33,675 bases of DNA from Streptomyces afghaniensis 772 (GCA_000415505.1 KE354144.1:1-33675); one strand, 5' to 3'; numbered from the stretch's first letter, positions 7,357-16,668 are shown. The notes: generated by a model from the sequence alone, not told the origin. Translations and numbers: made by a program.

Positions 7357-9015
7357 ATGCCGAGCGGGGACAACTGGCAGAACGACGTGCTGCGCGATCT
7401 GAGGGGCGGCACGCCCCAGCAGCCGCAGCAGACGTCCCAGCGGCAGGCGGCGGCACAGCAGGCGGCCCCGCAGCAGGGACAGGGGCCGGAGGCGCGGCAG
7501 GCGCACGCCGCCCAGCAGGGCACAGCCGGTCAGTACGCCCAGGCCCAGGCCCAGGCCCAGGCTCAGGGACAGGGACAGGGACAGGGGCACGGACACGGAC
7601 ACGGGCACGGGCAGGGAGAACAGGGGCCGGCACCGGCCTACGGCTACCCGCAGCAGTACCAGCAGCCCACGCCCGCCGAGCAGCAGCACGCGCAACAGCA
7701 GGCCTACGCCGAGCAGTACGCGGCCGCGCAACGGCAGGCCTATCCCGCGCAGGGACAGCAGCCTTACCCCGACCCGGCCTACGCCCAGCAGGCCTACGCC
7801 GAACAGCAGGCCTATGCCCGGCAGCAGGCGTACGCCGAGCGGCAGGCTTACGCCGAGCAGCACCAGCAGGCGTACACGGAACAGCAGCAGCACCAGCACG
7901 CCCAGCAGCAGGCCTACGCCGAACAGCAGGCCTACGCCGAACAGCAGGCCTACGCCGAACAGCAGGCCTACGCCGAACAGCAGGCCTACGCCGAACGGCA
8001 CGCGGCCGAGCAGCAGCCGGCCCAGCAGGAGCAGCCCCAGCCGCAGCAGTACGCGCAGCAGCCCCCCGCGCCCCGCGCCCGCGCCTCCCGTTCCACCCCC
8101 GACAGCCGTCCGGTCCTGGACCAGAAGCTCGCCGGGGCGGGCAGGGGACCCCGGCGCGGGGAGCCGTTCGCCGCGCGCGCCCTGAGGGCCGTACGCCGTA
8201 CCGTTTCCTCCTCCGCGGCCCGTGAGGTGGCAGAGACCACCGCGACCGCCGAGATCCTCCAGCAGCCGGTCACCACCGGCCGCCAGATAGCGGTGACGTC
8301 GATCCGCGGCGGCTCCGGCAAGACGACGGTCGCCGCGCTGCTGACCGCCACCTACGCCCACTACCGCCAGGACCCCGTCCTGGCCGTCGAGGCCGACCCG
8401 GCGCTCGGCTCGCTGCCGCTGCGGCTCGGCGCGGAGAGCCTGCGCTGGACCACCGGCGACCTCGCCGACGTCGTCGAACCGCAGATGACGCTCCTCGACA
8501 TCACCGGCTACCTCGTCCAACTGCCCGAGAACGCCTGGCTGCTGCCCGGCAGCCAGGGACAGGTCGGGGCCATGCTCGACACCAAGGGCTATGAGCGGAT
8601 CATGGTGGCGATGCGCCGCTACTTCGGCGTGACTGTCGCCGACTGCGAGACGCTGCCCGCCGAGGTCGCCCGTACCGCCCTGTCCGCCGCCCAGGCCCGG
8701 ATCCTCACGGTCCCCGCGACGCTGGAGGGCATCGCCAGCACGCACGCGGTCCTGGAGTGGATGCGCGGGCTGCCCCGGGACATCACCACCTCCACCGTCG
8801 TCGTGCTCACCGAGACCGTGCCGCACGCCGGCATCGACTTGGAGAAGGCGGCCGAGCAGCTGAAGGCGACGGGGGCGAGCGTGCGGGTCCTGCCCTACGA
8901 CCGGCATCTGGCGGCCGGCGGCACGATCCGCACTGAGCTGCTCGCACGGGACACCAGGGAGGCCGCCACCCGCCTGGCGGCGGAGGCCTTCCAGCTCTCC
9001 CACAAGCGCCGCTGA
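7357..9015 (+). CDS. T7SS-associated MinD/ParA-like ATPase with Gln/Ala/Tyr-rich repeat domain
   Basis: A 552-residue protein preceded by a good ribosome site (GAGAAGG). Residues 1-250 are low complexity, rich in Q, A, Y, P, with His/Gly stretches and repeated Q-A-Y-A-E-Q hexapeptides. The C-terminal 250 residues carry a deviant Walker A (R317-G-G-S-G-K322-T-T) where canonical MinD/ParA has Lys at the first position, then conserved A-x-E-A-D-P and V-A-D-C-E strands. Proteins with a disordered Pro/Gln-rich head and such an ATPase (EspI-like) occur in actinobacterial ESX loci next to eccC/eccD. A regulatory or positioning role for the secretion machine is inferred. Arg for Lys at the signature position may weaken ATP-driven dimer hydrolysis. 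Confidence 0.8.
   Translation: MPSGDNWQNDVLRDLRGGTPQQPQQTSQRQAAAQQAAPQQGQGPEARQAHAAQQGTAGQYAQAQAQAQAQGQGQGQGHGHGHGHGQGEQGPAPAYGYPQQYQQPTPAEQQHAQQQAYAEQYAAAQRQAYPAQGQQPYPDPAYAQQAYAEQQAYARQQAYAERQAYAEQHQQAYTEQQQHQHAQQQAYAEQQAYAEQQAYAEQQAYAEQQAYAERHAAEQQPAQQEQPQPQQYAQQPPAPRARASRSTPDSRPVLDQKLAGAGRGPRRGEPFAARALRAVRRTVSSSAAREVAETTATAEILQQPVTTGRQIAVTSIRGGSGKTTVAALLTATYAHYRQDPVLAVEADPALGSLPLRLGAESLRWTTGDLADVVEPQMTLLDITGYLVQLPENAWLLPGSQGQVGAMLDTKGYERIMVAMRRYFGVTVADCETLPAEVARTALSAAQARILTVPATLEGIASTHAVLEWMRGLPRDITTSTVVVLTETVPHAGIDLEKAAEQLKATGASVRVLPYDRHLAAGGTIRTELLARDTREAATRLAAEAFQLSHKRR
7909..7998 (+). repeat. Five tandem 18-bp units encoding Q-A-Y-A-E-Q
   Basis: Five head-to-tail 18-bp units start at 7909, 7927, 7945, 7963 and 7981. 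Codons are identical in every unit except that the last unit ends in CGG instead of CAG. Divergent relatives of the unit extend upstream to about 7690. Such uniformity suggests recent expansion by slippage or unequal recombination and likely length variation between strains. Confidence 0.9.
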
Positions 9016-9066
9016 TCCCTCCCACACACGAAGGGAACCCAGGACCGACAGGACAGGTCAACCACG

Positions 9067-12000
9067 ATGAGCACCCGACTGATCCACCGGCCGGCCCGGA
9101 CCACCAGGCCCCCGGCCGCCCCCGAACCGCGCACCATCGAGGCCCCGCCGAACCTGCCCGACGGCAAGACGGGCTCGATCGCGACCTCGCTGCTGCCCGT
9201 CGCCGGCGTGATGTCCTCCGTCGTGATGATGACGGTCGTGCGCAACAGCCAGTTCGCGGGGCTGGGCGCGATCATCCTCCTCGTCACCGTCATCGGCTCG
9301 CTCGTGATGCTCTTCACCCAGCGAGGCAAGGCCCAGCGCACCCGCCGCACCCAGCGCGAGGCCTACCTCTCCTACCTGGAGGACCTGCGGGAGGAGCTGT
9401 CGAAGGAGGAGCGCGAGCGGCGCGAGAGCACCCAGGTGCTCAACCCGCCGCCGGACGCGCTGTACGACATCGTGCGCGACCCCGCCCGGCTGTGGGAGCG
9501 GCGCCGGCTCGACGCCGACTTCCTGCGGGTCCGCGTCGGCACCGGTGAGATGCCGGTGCGCGACCTGAAGGTGGCCCCGCCGGGATCCTCCGTACTCACC
9601 CCGCCCGACGAGTTCATGCTGAACGAGGCCTCCGCCCTGGTCGCGCGCTTCGCCAACGGCACCGAACTCCCGCTCACCGTCCCGCTCGACCGCGTCGGCA
9701 ACATCACCGTCATCGGCCGGCGCGAGGACACCCTGCGCGTCGCCCGCGCACTGATCGCGCAGGCCGCCGCCACCCACGCCCCCGACGACGTGGCCATGGC
9801 CCTGGCCGTGCCCGGCGACCGGATCGCCGACTGGGAGTGGGCCAAGTGGCTGCCACACCTGCTCGACACCGAGCAGTTCGACGGCCCCGTCGCCGCCCGC
9901 CGCATCGCGCCCTCCCTGCCCCAGCTGGCCCGGCAGATCGGCCCCGAACTGCGTCGCCGCGCCTCCTACGCCGCCGAGGTCCGCCGCGGCCTCTCCGGCA
10001 AGGACGCCCTCGCCATGACCTCCCGGCTGCTCGTCCTCGCCGATGCGCACGGCGCCGACGCGGTGGACCTGCCGCGCCCCGACGACGCGGTGGGCCTGCG
10101 GGACATGAGCGTCACCGTGCTGCACCTGCTCGACCAGCGCGTTCAGGAGCCCGGCAGCGTGGGCGTGCGCATCACCGTCGACGGCGAGCGCGTCGTCATC
10201 GAGGACCTGCGCGAGAAGGAGCCGATCAGCGCCCACGGCACCGTCGACGAGATCGGCGTCCCCTTCGCCGAGGGCCTCGCCCGGATGCTCGCCCCGCTGC
10301 GGCTGTCCGCGGAGTCGATGGTCGACGCTCCGCTCACCGGCCCCGTCGACTTCGCACAGCTGCTCGGCATCGACGACGTGGCCGAACTCGACCTCCACCG
10401 GCTGTGGGCGCCGCGCGGCGAACGCGCCTTCCTGCGCGTGCCGATCGGCGTCAGCGACGCCAAGGAGCCCGTGCTCCTCGACCTCAAGGAATCCTCCGAG
10501 CTGGGCATGGGCCCGCACGGCCTGTGCGTCGGCGCCACCGGCTCCGGCAAGTCGGAGCTGCTGCGCACCCTCGTCCTCGCCCTGGTCGCCACGCACCCGC
10601 CGGAGGACCTGGCCATGGTCCTCGTCGACTACAAGGGCGGCGCCACCTTCGCCCCGTTCGCTCACCTGCCGCACGTCGCCGGTGTCATCACCAACCTGGA
10701 GAACCAGGCCGGCCTGGTCGAGCGCGTCCACGCCTCCCTCGCCGGCGAGGTCAAGCGCCGCCAGCAGGTGCTCAAGGACGCGGGCAACGTCGCAGACATC
10801 GGCCACTACGCCGCGCTGCGCGCCGAGAAGCGCCCCGACCTGGAGCCGCTGCCACACCTGTTCGTCGTGATCGACGAGTTCGGCGAACTCCTCACCGCCA
10901 AGCCGGACTTCATCGACCTGTTCCTGTCCATCGGCCGGATCGGCCGGTCCATCGGCGTGCACCTGCTGCTGTCCAGCCAGCGCATCGAAGCCGGCAAGCT
11001 CAAGGGCCTGGAGACCTACCTGTCGTACCGGCTGGGTCTGCGCACCTTCTCCCCGGACGAGTCCCGTACGGTGCTGGACAGCACGGACGCCTTCCACCTG
11101 CCCCCGCTGCCCGGCTTCGGCTACCTCAAGGTCGACACCAGCCACTACGAGCGGTTCAAGGCCAGTTACGTCTCCGGCGCCTACCGCGGCCCCGTCCAGC
11201 ACGAGGACGAGGACACCGGGCCCCTCGCCCTGGAGTACCAGGCCTACAACACCCTCGGCCAGGGGGACTCCGAGGCGCCCGATGAGCCGCAGATGCGGCG
11301 CCGGGAGACCGGCCCCACCGAGATGGGCGTGATGATCGACCAGCTGGAGCGGTCCGGTGCCCGCGCGGTGCGCCAGATCTGGCTGCCCCCGCTGCCCGCC
11401 GCGGTCCCGCTCGACAAGGTCGCCGGCCCGGTGCAGGTCGGTGCGCGCGGCATGCAGCTCGCGGGGCGCCGCGGACCGCTCCAGGTGCCGCTGGGCACGA
11501 TCGACGACCCGACCAGGCAGTGGCAGGGCCAGTGGTACCTGAACCTGACGCTCGCCGGCGGCCACGCCGCGATCATCGGCGGCCCTCAGTCCGGCAAGAC
11601 CACTCTGCTACGCACCCTCGCCCTCTCACTGGCGCTGACCCACACCCCGCAGGAAGTGGGCGTCTACGGCCTCGACCTGGTCGGCGGTGGCCTGCAGGCC
11701 CTGTCGGGGCTGCCGCACGTCGGCGGCATCGCCGGCCGGGCCGACCGGGAGCGCGCGGCCCGCACCATCGACTCCGTGCGCGCCATGCTCGACCAGCGCG
11801 AGGAACTGTTCCGGGTGCACGGCATCGACTCGCTGGAGCAGCTGCGCACCCTGCGTGCCGCGGGCCGGGTGCCCGAGCTGGCCAGCACCGAGATCGTGCT
11901 GCTCATCGACGGCTTCGGCGCGCTCCGCGACGACTTCGAGGACCTCGACGAACCGGTCGTGGACATCCTCAAGCGGGGCAGCGGCTACGGCATCCACGTC

Positions 12001-13040
12001 GTCGCCGGCATGCTGCGCTGGAACGACGTGCGCATCGCCACCCAGTCCCAGTTCGGCACCCGCGTCGAACTGCGCCTGAACGACCCGAGCGAGTCCAGCA
12101 TCGACCGCAAGCTCGGCGAGACCCTCTCGCCCGAGGAGAAGGGCCGCGTCCTCACCGACCGCAAGCTCTTCGCCCAGGTCGCCCTGCCCCGCACCGACGG
12201 CCTCGCCGACACCGCCGACCTCGGCGCGGTCCTGGAGACCACCGCCCGGCAGATCCGCGCCACCTGGACCGGCGAGGTCGCCCAGCCGGTACGCGTGCTG
12301 CCGCACGTGCTGGAGGCGCACCAGCTGCCCGGCCCGGCGGCCGAACCGCGCCGCGTCCCGGTCGGCCTGGACCAGACGCAGCTGGCCCCCGTCCGCTCGA
12401 CCTGTTCCACCACGACCAGCACCTGCTGATCATGGGCGACAGCGAGTGCGGCAAGACCAACCTGCTCAAGGTGATCGCCCGCGGCCTGATCGAGCGCTAC
12501 GGCGACAAGGAGCTCGTCTTCGGCGTCTTCGACCCGCGCCGGGGCCTGCGCGGCGTCATCCCGGAGGAGTACCGGGGCGGCTACGCCTACAACACCAAGC
12601 TGTGCGCCGGCCTCGCCGCCGGCATCGCCTCCGAACTGGAGAAGCGGCTGCCCGACGAGACCGCCGACGGCGCCGACCTTGAGCCGGGCAGCTTCTCCGG
12701 CCCGCGGATCGTGATCCTCGTCGACGACTACGACGTCCTCACCACGGCGGGTCAGCAGCCGCTCGCGCCCTTCGTGCCGTACATCCCCTCGGCCGTCGAC
12801 ATCGGACTGCACTTCGTCCTCACCCGCCGCGTCGCGGGCGCCTCCCGGGGCCTGTACGAGCCGCTGCTGCAGAGCCTGCGCGAGTCCGGCGCCTCGGCGC
12901 TGGTGATGTCGGGCGACCGCAGCGAGGGGCAGCTCTTCCCCGGCGTGTACGCCGGTCCGCAGCCGCCCGGCCGGGGTGTGCTGGTCCGCAGGGGCGAACC
13001 GAGCCGGCTCATCCAGACCGTCTACGAGGGGACGAGGTAA
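9067..13040 (+). CDS. eccC: Type VII secretion FtsK/SpoIIIE motor ATPase EccC (frameshifted before ATPase 3)
   Basis: ATG at 9067. Two hydrophobic helices lie at about residues 38-80, then a linker and three FtsK/SpoIIIE ATPase domains. Domain 1 has Walker A G-A-T-G-S-G-K-S (489-496) and an intact D-E Walker B (V-V-I-D-E-F). Domain 2 has Walker A at 839-845 but D-G instead of D-E. Domain 3 has Walker A around 12435-12458 and D-D instead of D-E. In studied EccC proteins ATPase 1 does the work and ATPase 3 binds the Esx substrate signal. The first frame stops at 12427-12429; after residue 1109 homology passes to the next frame (P-L-D-L-F-H-H-D), consistent with one missing C at 12393-12394. Corrected length is 1324 residues, normal for a fused EccC. 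Confidence 0.9.
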
Positions 13041-13044
13041 ACGC

Positions 13045-14466
13045 GTGACGAAGGATGTCATCGCCCTCACGAAGAAGATGCCCGACCCGCTGAGCGTGCT
13101 CGCCGGCCTGCTCTCCGGAGGGCCGGACCTGCTGGCGGGCACCGAGGGCGAGGGAGCCGTGGTGCAGCTCTGCGACCAGCAGGGCCGCCCGCTCGTCTCC
13201 GTCGAAGCGCCGCTGCTCGTGCAGGTCAGGGGAGAGGCCGAGCGGCTGCTCGGCGCCCAGGAGCCGGAGGTGCCGTACTGGTGGACCGAGGCCCGGGCCA
13301 CCACCGGCGTTCAGGAGGCCGAGGAACTCGCCGGGACGTTCGCCGCCCGTATCGCCACGCTGGTCGGCGGGACGGCCTGGCCGCCGCAGGCCGCGTGGTC
13401 GATGGCCGTGGTCAAGACGGACGGGATGACGGTGGCGCCCGCGCCGGCCGCCGCCCAGCCGGCCGTGGACGTGCTCACCGACAAGGTCGCCGTCGTCATC
13501 CAGGACCGCCCCGTGGTCGCGATGACGGCCTGGCTGTCGGACGCCTTCCGCGCCGCCGGGAACGCCGGCCTGGGACTCCAGATCGTCACCCCCGCGGGCA
13601 CCCGCCTCTCCCCGGCGGTGCGGGGCAGCATGCCGGGCTGGCCCTCCCGCTGGGTGGTGCAGGACGACCGGGACGGCTACTACGACGGTCTGACCGGAGC
13701 GGTTCTCCAGTGGAGCAACGGCCTGTTTGCGACGGTCGAGTCACCGGAGGCGACCCCGGAGGACCCGCGCACACCCGTCGCCGCCTCCTTCCAGGAGGGC
13801 ATCCAGGACACGGGTGAACGCCAGCTGGCGATCACCTTCCGCACCGTTCACCCGGCCGACGACCGGCTCGTTCTCGGCGGCGCCGTGGAAGCCGTCTGGC
13901 GGGACGTCACCGGTGAGCCACCGGCGGGCTGGGGCACCGAGGAGCCGGCCAACCTCCCCTGGTCGCTGCGGCAGTTGACCGACGTGGCCCACGAGCGGGC
14001 GCCCGAGCCGACCTGGCTGGTGGTCGTCGGCACGCCGGAGCGGCCGGGCCTCGCGACGGTGCGCATCACCCGGACGAAGGCCGGCGTGGAGGAGGACGTG
14101 ACGCTGGTCTTCGGCTACGGACCGGGCGAGCAGATCCCGACGGACGCCGTGGCCGTCGCGGCGGAGAGCCTCGCCACCCGGCACGACCTCCAGTCGATGC
14201 TGGTCCAGATCCGCCGGGCCCGCCGCGACCTGTCCGTCCCGGCCCGCTTCGAAGGCCCCGGCGTGCCCTACGCGTTCGTGCTGGGAGCCGAGGAGGTCCG
14301 CACGATGCCGGGCGACCGGGCCCGCCGCACACCGCTGCCCGAGGCGCCGCGGGAACTGGGCCCGAAGACCCGTCCGGCGCTGTACTACGCGTTCCGGGGC
14401 GACCCGTCGGACCTGTCGGGCTGGCAGGACTTCGAGCGCCTGATGAGACACCTGAAGGGCTCGTAA
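13045..14466 (+). CDS. T7SS-linked conserved protein, DUF6177-like
   Basis: A 473-residue soluble protein. GTG at 13045 is 4 bases after the eccC stop, and its GAGG site (13034-13037) lies inside the end of eccC, so the two are probably translated from one message. No signal peptide, membrane helix or nucleotide-binding loop is visible. The sequence is rich in beta-strand-like stretches with two halves of similar composition, and matches my memory of the DUF6177 family found beside ESX genes in Streptomyces. I cannot verify that assignment here. As the last gene before a strong terminator, it may be a cytosolic partner or chaperone of EccC. It is not EccB, which would need an N-terminal membrane helix and a periplasmic repeat domain. 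Confidence 0.65.
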   Translation: MTKDVIALTKKMPDPLSVLAGLLSGGPDLLAGTEGEGAVVQLCDQQGRPLVSVEAPLLVQVRGEAERLLGAQEPEVPYWWTEARATTGVQEAEELAGTFAARIATLVGGTAWPPQAAWSMAVVKTDGMTVAPAPAAAQPAVDVLTDKVAVVIQDRPVVAMTAWLSDAFRAAGNAGLGLQIVTPAGTRLSPAVRGSMPGWPSRWVVQDDRDGYYDGLTGAVLQWSNGLFATVESPEATPEDPRTPVAASFQEGIQDTGERQLAITFRTVHPADDRLVLGGAVEAVWRDVTGEPPAGWGTEEPANLPWSLRQLTDVAHERAPEPTWLVVVGTPERPGLATVRITRTKAGVEEDVTLVFGYGPGEQIPTDAVAVAAESLATRHDLQSMLVQIRRARRDLSVPARFEGPGVPYAFVLGAEEVRTMPGDRARRTPLPEAPRELGPKTRPALYYAFRGDPSDLSGWQDFERLMRHLKGS

Positions 14467-14532
14467 TCCCCGCTTGAGGCAATTGAGGTTCCTGAGACCC
14501 TGAGACCTGAGACGCCTGGGCCGCGACAGCTC

Positions 14533-14565
14533 AAGGGCCCGCACTCGTCGCGAGTGCGGGCCCTT
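14533..14565. terminator. Bidirectional terminator between T7SS unit and acyltransferase
   Basis: Perfect 15-bp arms (AAGGGCCCGCACTCG and its complement) enclose a 3-base loop. It lies 67 bp after the DUF6177-like stop and 22 bp after the convergent acyltransferase stop, so it can serve both. Confidence 0.9.
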
Positions 14566-14587
14566 GGACTGTCTTGGTCCCAGGCGG

Positions 14588-15769
14588 TCAGCCCACGGTT
14601 GCCTTCTCACGCTCGCGCCGCTCGGCGCTCTGGCGCTCACGGGCCACCTCGGCCGCGTCCCGCTTGAAGGCCCACTCCATCTTCGGCTCCATCGCGAACC
14701 GGAAGACCCGCTGCACCGGCTTGGTGCACAGCACCGTCACGACGGCGGCCGCGGCAATGGTCACGGCGATCTCACCGAGCGGCTGGTGCATCCACGTCGG
14801 CTCGAACCAGCCCTGGTAGTCGCCGGCCTTCACCAGGAAGCCGTGCAGCAGGTAGCCGTAGAGCGTGCCGGCGCCGAGCGCGGTGAACCACATGTGGCGG
14901 CGCGGCACCCAGGCGAAGAAGCAGGCGGTCAGCACCAGGGAGCAGCCGAACATCGCGAGCACCATGACCGGGCCGGTCCACCACGGCGCGCCCAGTTCCT
15001 GTGCGGCGTCCCGGTGGTAGAACCACGCGGTGTTCATGCGCGGCACGGCCCACCAACTGACGGCCAGCGCGACGGCGAACACGGGCACCGAGGCGATCCG
15101 CACGGAACGCCGGCGCACCATGTGGAAGTGCTCGGGCTTCATCACCAGGCCCAGCACGAAGAACGGCAGGAACTGGAGCACGCGCTGGAGGTCGAGGTCG
15201 TCACCGATCTCCGGGCTGACGGTCGCCAGCATGGCGAGGCCGAGCGCGAGCGGCAGCGGCCAGCGCGCCATCTTCCAGATGGGGGTGGTCAGCCGCCAGA
15301 CGAACAGCGCGCACAGGAACCAGGTCAGGTACCAGGGGTCGAGGAGGCTGATCTCCTGGTGCGGATCGTTGTCGATGAACCGCTTGAAGAGCGGGTAGGC
15401 CGTCTCGAAGACGATGTACGGCACGGCCACGCCGGTGATGAGGCGCTTGAGCCGGTCGGGCCGCATGTCGAAGCTGCGCGAGAAGTAGCCGGAGATGATG
15501 ATGAACGCCGGCATGTGGAACGCGTAGACGACCTGGTACGCGGCCTCGAGTATCCGGCTGTCGCCCTTGAGCGGTTCCCAGGCGTGGCCCATGGCCACGA
15601 GCACGATCGCGAGGTACTTGGCGTTGTCGAAGAAGGCGTCGCGCTGCTTGCCGTTCTGCTTCTTCTGGGGGCTCTGCGGCGAGCGCGGGCTCGGCACTCC
15701 GTCGGCAGAGGACTGTGCCGGGGGAAGTGGCGCCCTGCGGTCGCCGTTCGGTCGCAGCGAGTTCGTCAC
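14588..15769 (-). CDS. Acyltransferase family 3 membrane protein
   Basis: A 393-residue polytopic membrane protein with the Acyltransferase_3 pattern: an N-terminal F-D-N-A-K-Y-L-A-I motif, a nearby M-G-H (catalytic His of the family), then F-H-M-P-A-F-I-I-I-S-G-Y-F, and about ten hydrophobic helices. Members O-acylate sugars, antibiotics or cell-surface polymers using acyl-CoA; the acceptor here is unknown. The frame opens at 15781, but GGGAGGG lies just upstream of the GTG at 15769 and would be inside the longer reading, so 15769 is the better start. The N-terminal 35 residues are Pro/Ser-rich and the C-terminal 25 are highly charged, both cytosolic. It converges on the T7SS unit and is transcribed alone. 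Confidence 0.85.
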   Translation of the reverse strand: MTNSLRPNGDRRAPLPPAQSSADGVPSPRSPQSPQKKQNGKQRDAFFDNAKYLAIVLVAMGHAWEPLKGDSRILEAAYQVVYAFHMPAFIIISGYFSRSFDMRPDRLKRLITGVAVPYIVFETAYPLFKRFIDNDPHQEISLLDPWYLTWFLCALFVWRLTTPIWKMARWPLPLALGLAMLATVSPEIGDDLDLQRVLQFLPFFVLGLVMKPEHFHMVRRRSVRIASVPVFAVALAVSWWAVPRMNTAWFYHRDAAQELGAPWWTGPVMVLAMFGCSLVLTACFFAWVPRRHMWFTALGAGTLYGYLLHGFLVKAGDYQGWFEPTWMHQPLGEIAVTIAAAAVVTVLCTKPVQRVFRFAMEPKMEWAFKRDAAEVARERQSAERREREKATVG

Positions 15770-15853
15770 AGACCCTCCCACCAGGAGCTCGGGGAGACGA
15801 TCCGGGACCTCGCTGCGCTTGCGGGGGACGAGGCAGCGTGGAACATCTGAGGC

Positions 15854-15883
15854 ACCCTAGCGTTCCCTGCGGCTATTCGTAAA
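15854..15883 (-). promoter_or_regulatory. Candidate promoter of the acyltransferase
   Basis: On the minus strand TTTACG (15883-15878) and TAGGGT (15859-15854) are 18 bp apart, close to the Streptomyces vegetative consensus. Transcription would start about 80 bases before the GTG at 15769. Confidence 0.5.
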
Positions 15884-16094
15884 ACGCCGGATGTGAATCC
15901 TGGCTATTCGCTGTGGGTACCCCGGATTTCGGGTAGTTGACGTCCTTGCGGGAGTGATGGCCAACACATCGCCGGACGGCGGACTGTGTTCATCACACCC
16001 GCCCTGCTTGTCGTGATACTTCCGGACTAAGCGGCGCATAAGACCAGCAGGCGACTCCGGCGGAATGTCCACTTCCGTGCCGCTCCGGCATCTG

Positions 16095-16121
16095 CCCGCA
16101 AGGTCGTTGGGAACTTGCGGG
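16095..16121. repeat. Inverted repeat in the intergenic gap
   Basis: Arms CCCGCAAG and CTTGCGGG with an 11-base spacer. It may form a hairpin or bind a dimeric regulator; nothing more can be said from sequence. Confidence 0.5.
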
Positions 16122-16266
16122 GGCAATTCGAATTAGCTGCGAACGCGTTGTGTGGACACGGAAACGATTCGGTCGAATTCCCTGTGCGGGTGGCTCATCG
16201 AATTCCCGTACGAGTCCCGGCCGTTCGCCCCCTGGGGCCGGGCGGCGCACACCGGTCCCGGCGCGA

Positions 16267-16287
16267 GTGACGTGGTCGATCCGTCAC
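16267..16287. promoter_or_regulatory. Palindromic operator-like site upstream of the 64-aa membrane protein
   Basis: GTGACG-N9-CGTCAC forms a dyad 105 bp before the GTG at 16392. Six-base arms with a 9-base spacer suit a helix-turn-helix dimer. No regulator can be named. Confidence 0.4.
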
Positions 16288-16391
16288 GGGCCGCATAGCC
16301 CGGCCGGGTTGGTGGCACGATGGTTCTGGCGGGGTGCGCGGGGTTGCGTCCCCGGGCCGGGAGAGTGGACCGACCGAGGGTGTGATCAGTT

Positions 16392-16586
16392 GTGGCCATT
16401 TCACTGTCTGTGGTGCTGCTGTTGGCGATCATCCTTGTGGTGTTGCTGAGAGGGGGATCCATCAAGGCAGGGCCGGCGATCGTGGCGATCCTCTTCGGCT
16501 TCTTCCTCGCCTCGACCGGCATGGCCCCGTCCATCAACCGGTTCCTCAACTCGATAGCGGAGACCATCAACTCCATCAGCTTCTGA
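16392..16586 (+). CDS. Small two-helix membrane protein
   Basis: A 64-residue protein starting with GTG at 16392, preceded by GAGGG at 16376-16380 (11-base spacing). Hydrophobic helices cover about residues 2-19 and 27-44, joined by a short R-G-G-S-I-K-A-G loop. The C-terminal 20 residues look amphipathic (N-R-F-L-N-S-I-A-E-T-I-N). Bias toward G/C at third positions supports coding. It ends 82 bp before the kinase gene and may be cotranscribed with it. I recognise it as a type of short Streptomyces membrane protein but know no function. Confidence 0.7.
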   Translation: MAISLSVVLLLAIILVVLLRGGSIKAGPAIVAILFGFFLASTGMAPSINRFLNSIAETINSISF

Positions 16587-16668
16587 CCGGGCCGCCGCCG
16601 GCCCGAGAAGCGTGCGGATACGCTCCTCCCCGACCAGGGGACAGGCGTGACGGGGGGACCGTACGGGG

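Larger units (their letters stand above)
15884..16391. other. Intergenic stretch without a convincing gene
   Basis: About 500 bp of lower G+C than the surroundings. Open frames on the minus strand (up to 89 and 147 codons) lack ribosome sites, a sensible start and codon bias, so I do not call them. Seen here are an 8-bp-arm inverted repeat at 16095-16121, a palindromic GTGACG-N9-CGTCAC at 16267-16287, and two copies of a short TCGAATTCC motif at about 16172 and 16198. It is probably a regulatory gap between two divergent units. Confidence 0.6.

Noticed and set aside
7909-7998. CRISPR-like array
   Set aside because: Units are contiguous 18-bp coding repeats without spacers, inside a clear reading frame.
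9058-11565. 835-codon minus-strand frame opposite eccC
   Set aside because: Antisense shadow of a certain gene; Gln/Val/Asp/Gly-rich composition typical of such frames.
14564-15850. 428-codon plus-strand frame opposite the acyltransferase
   Set aside because: The minus-strand protein has clear membrane helices, family motifs and a ribosome site; the plus frame has His/Gln/Gly-rich antisense composition.
15857-16250. Short minus-strand frames (89 and 85 codons) in the gap before the 64-aa gene
   Set aside because: No ribosome sites, overlapping each other in different frames, poor third-position G/C bias.
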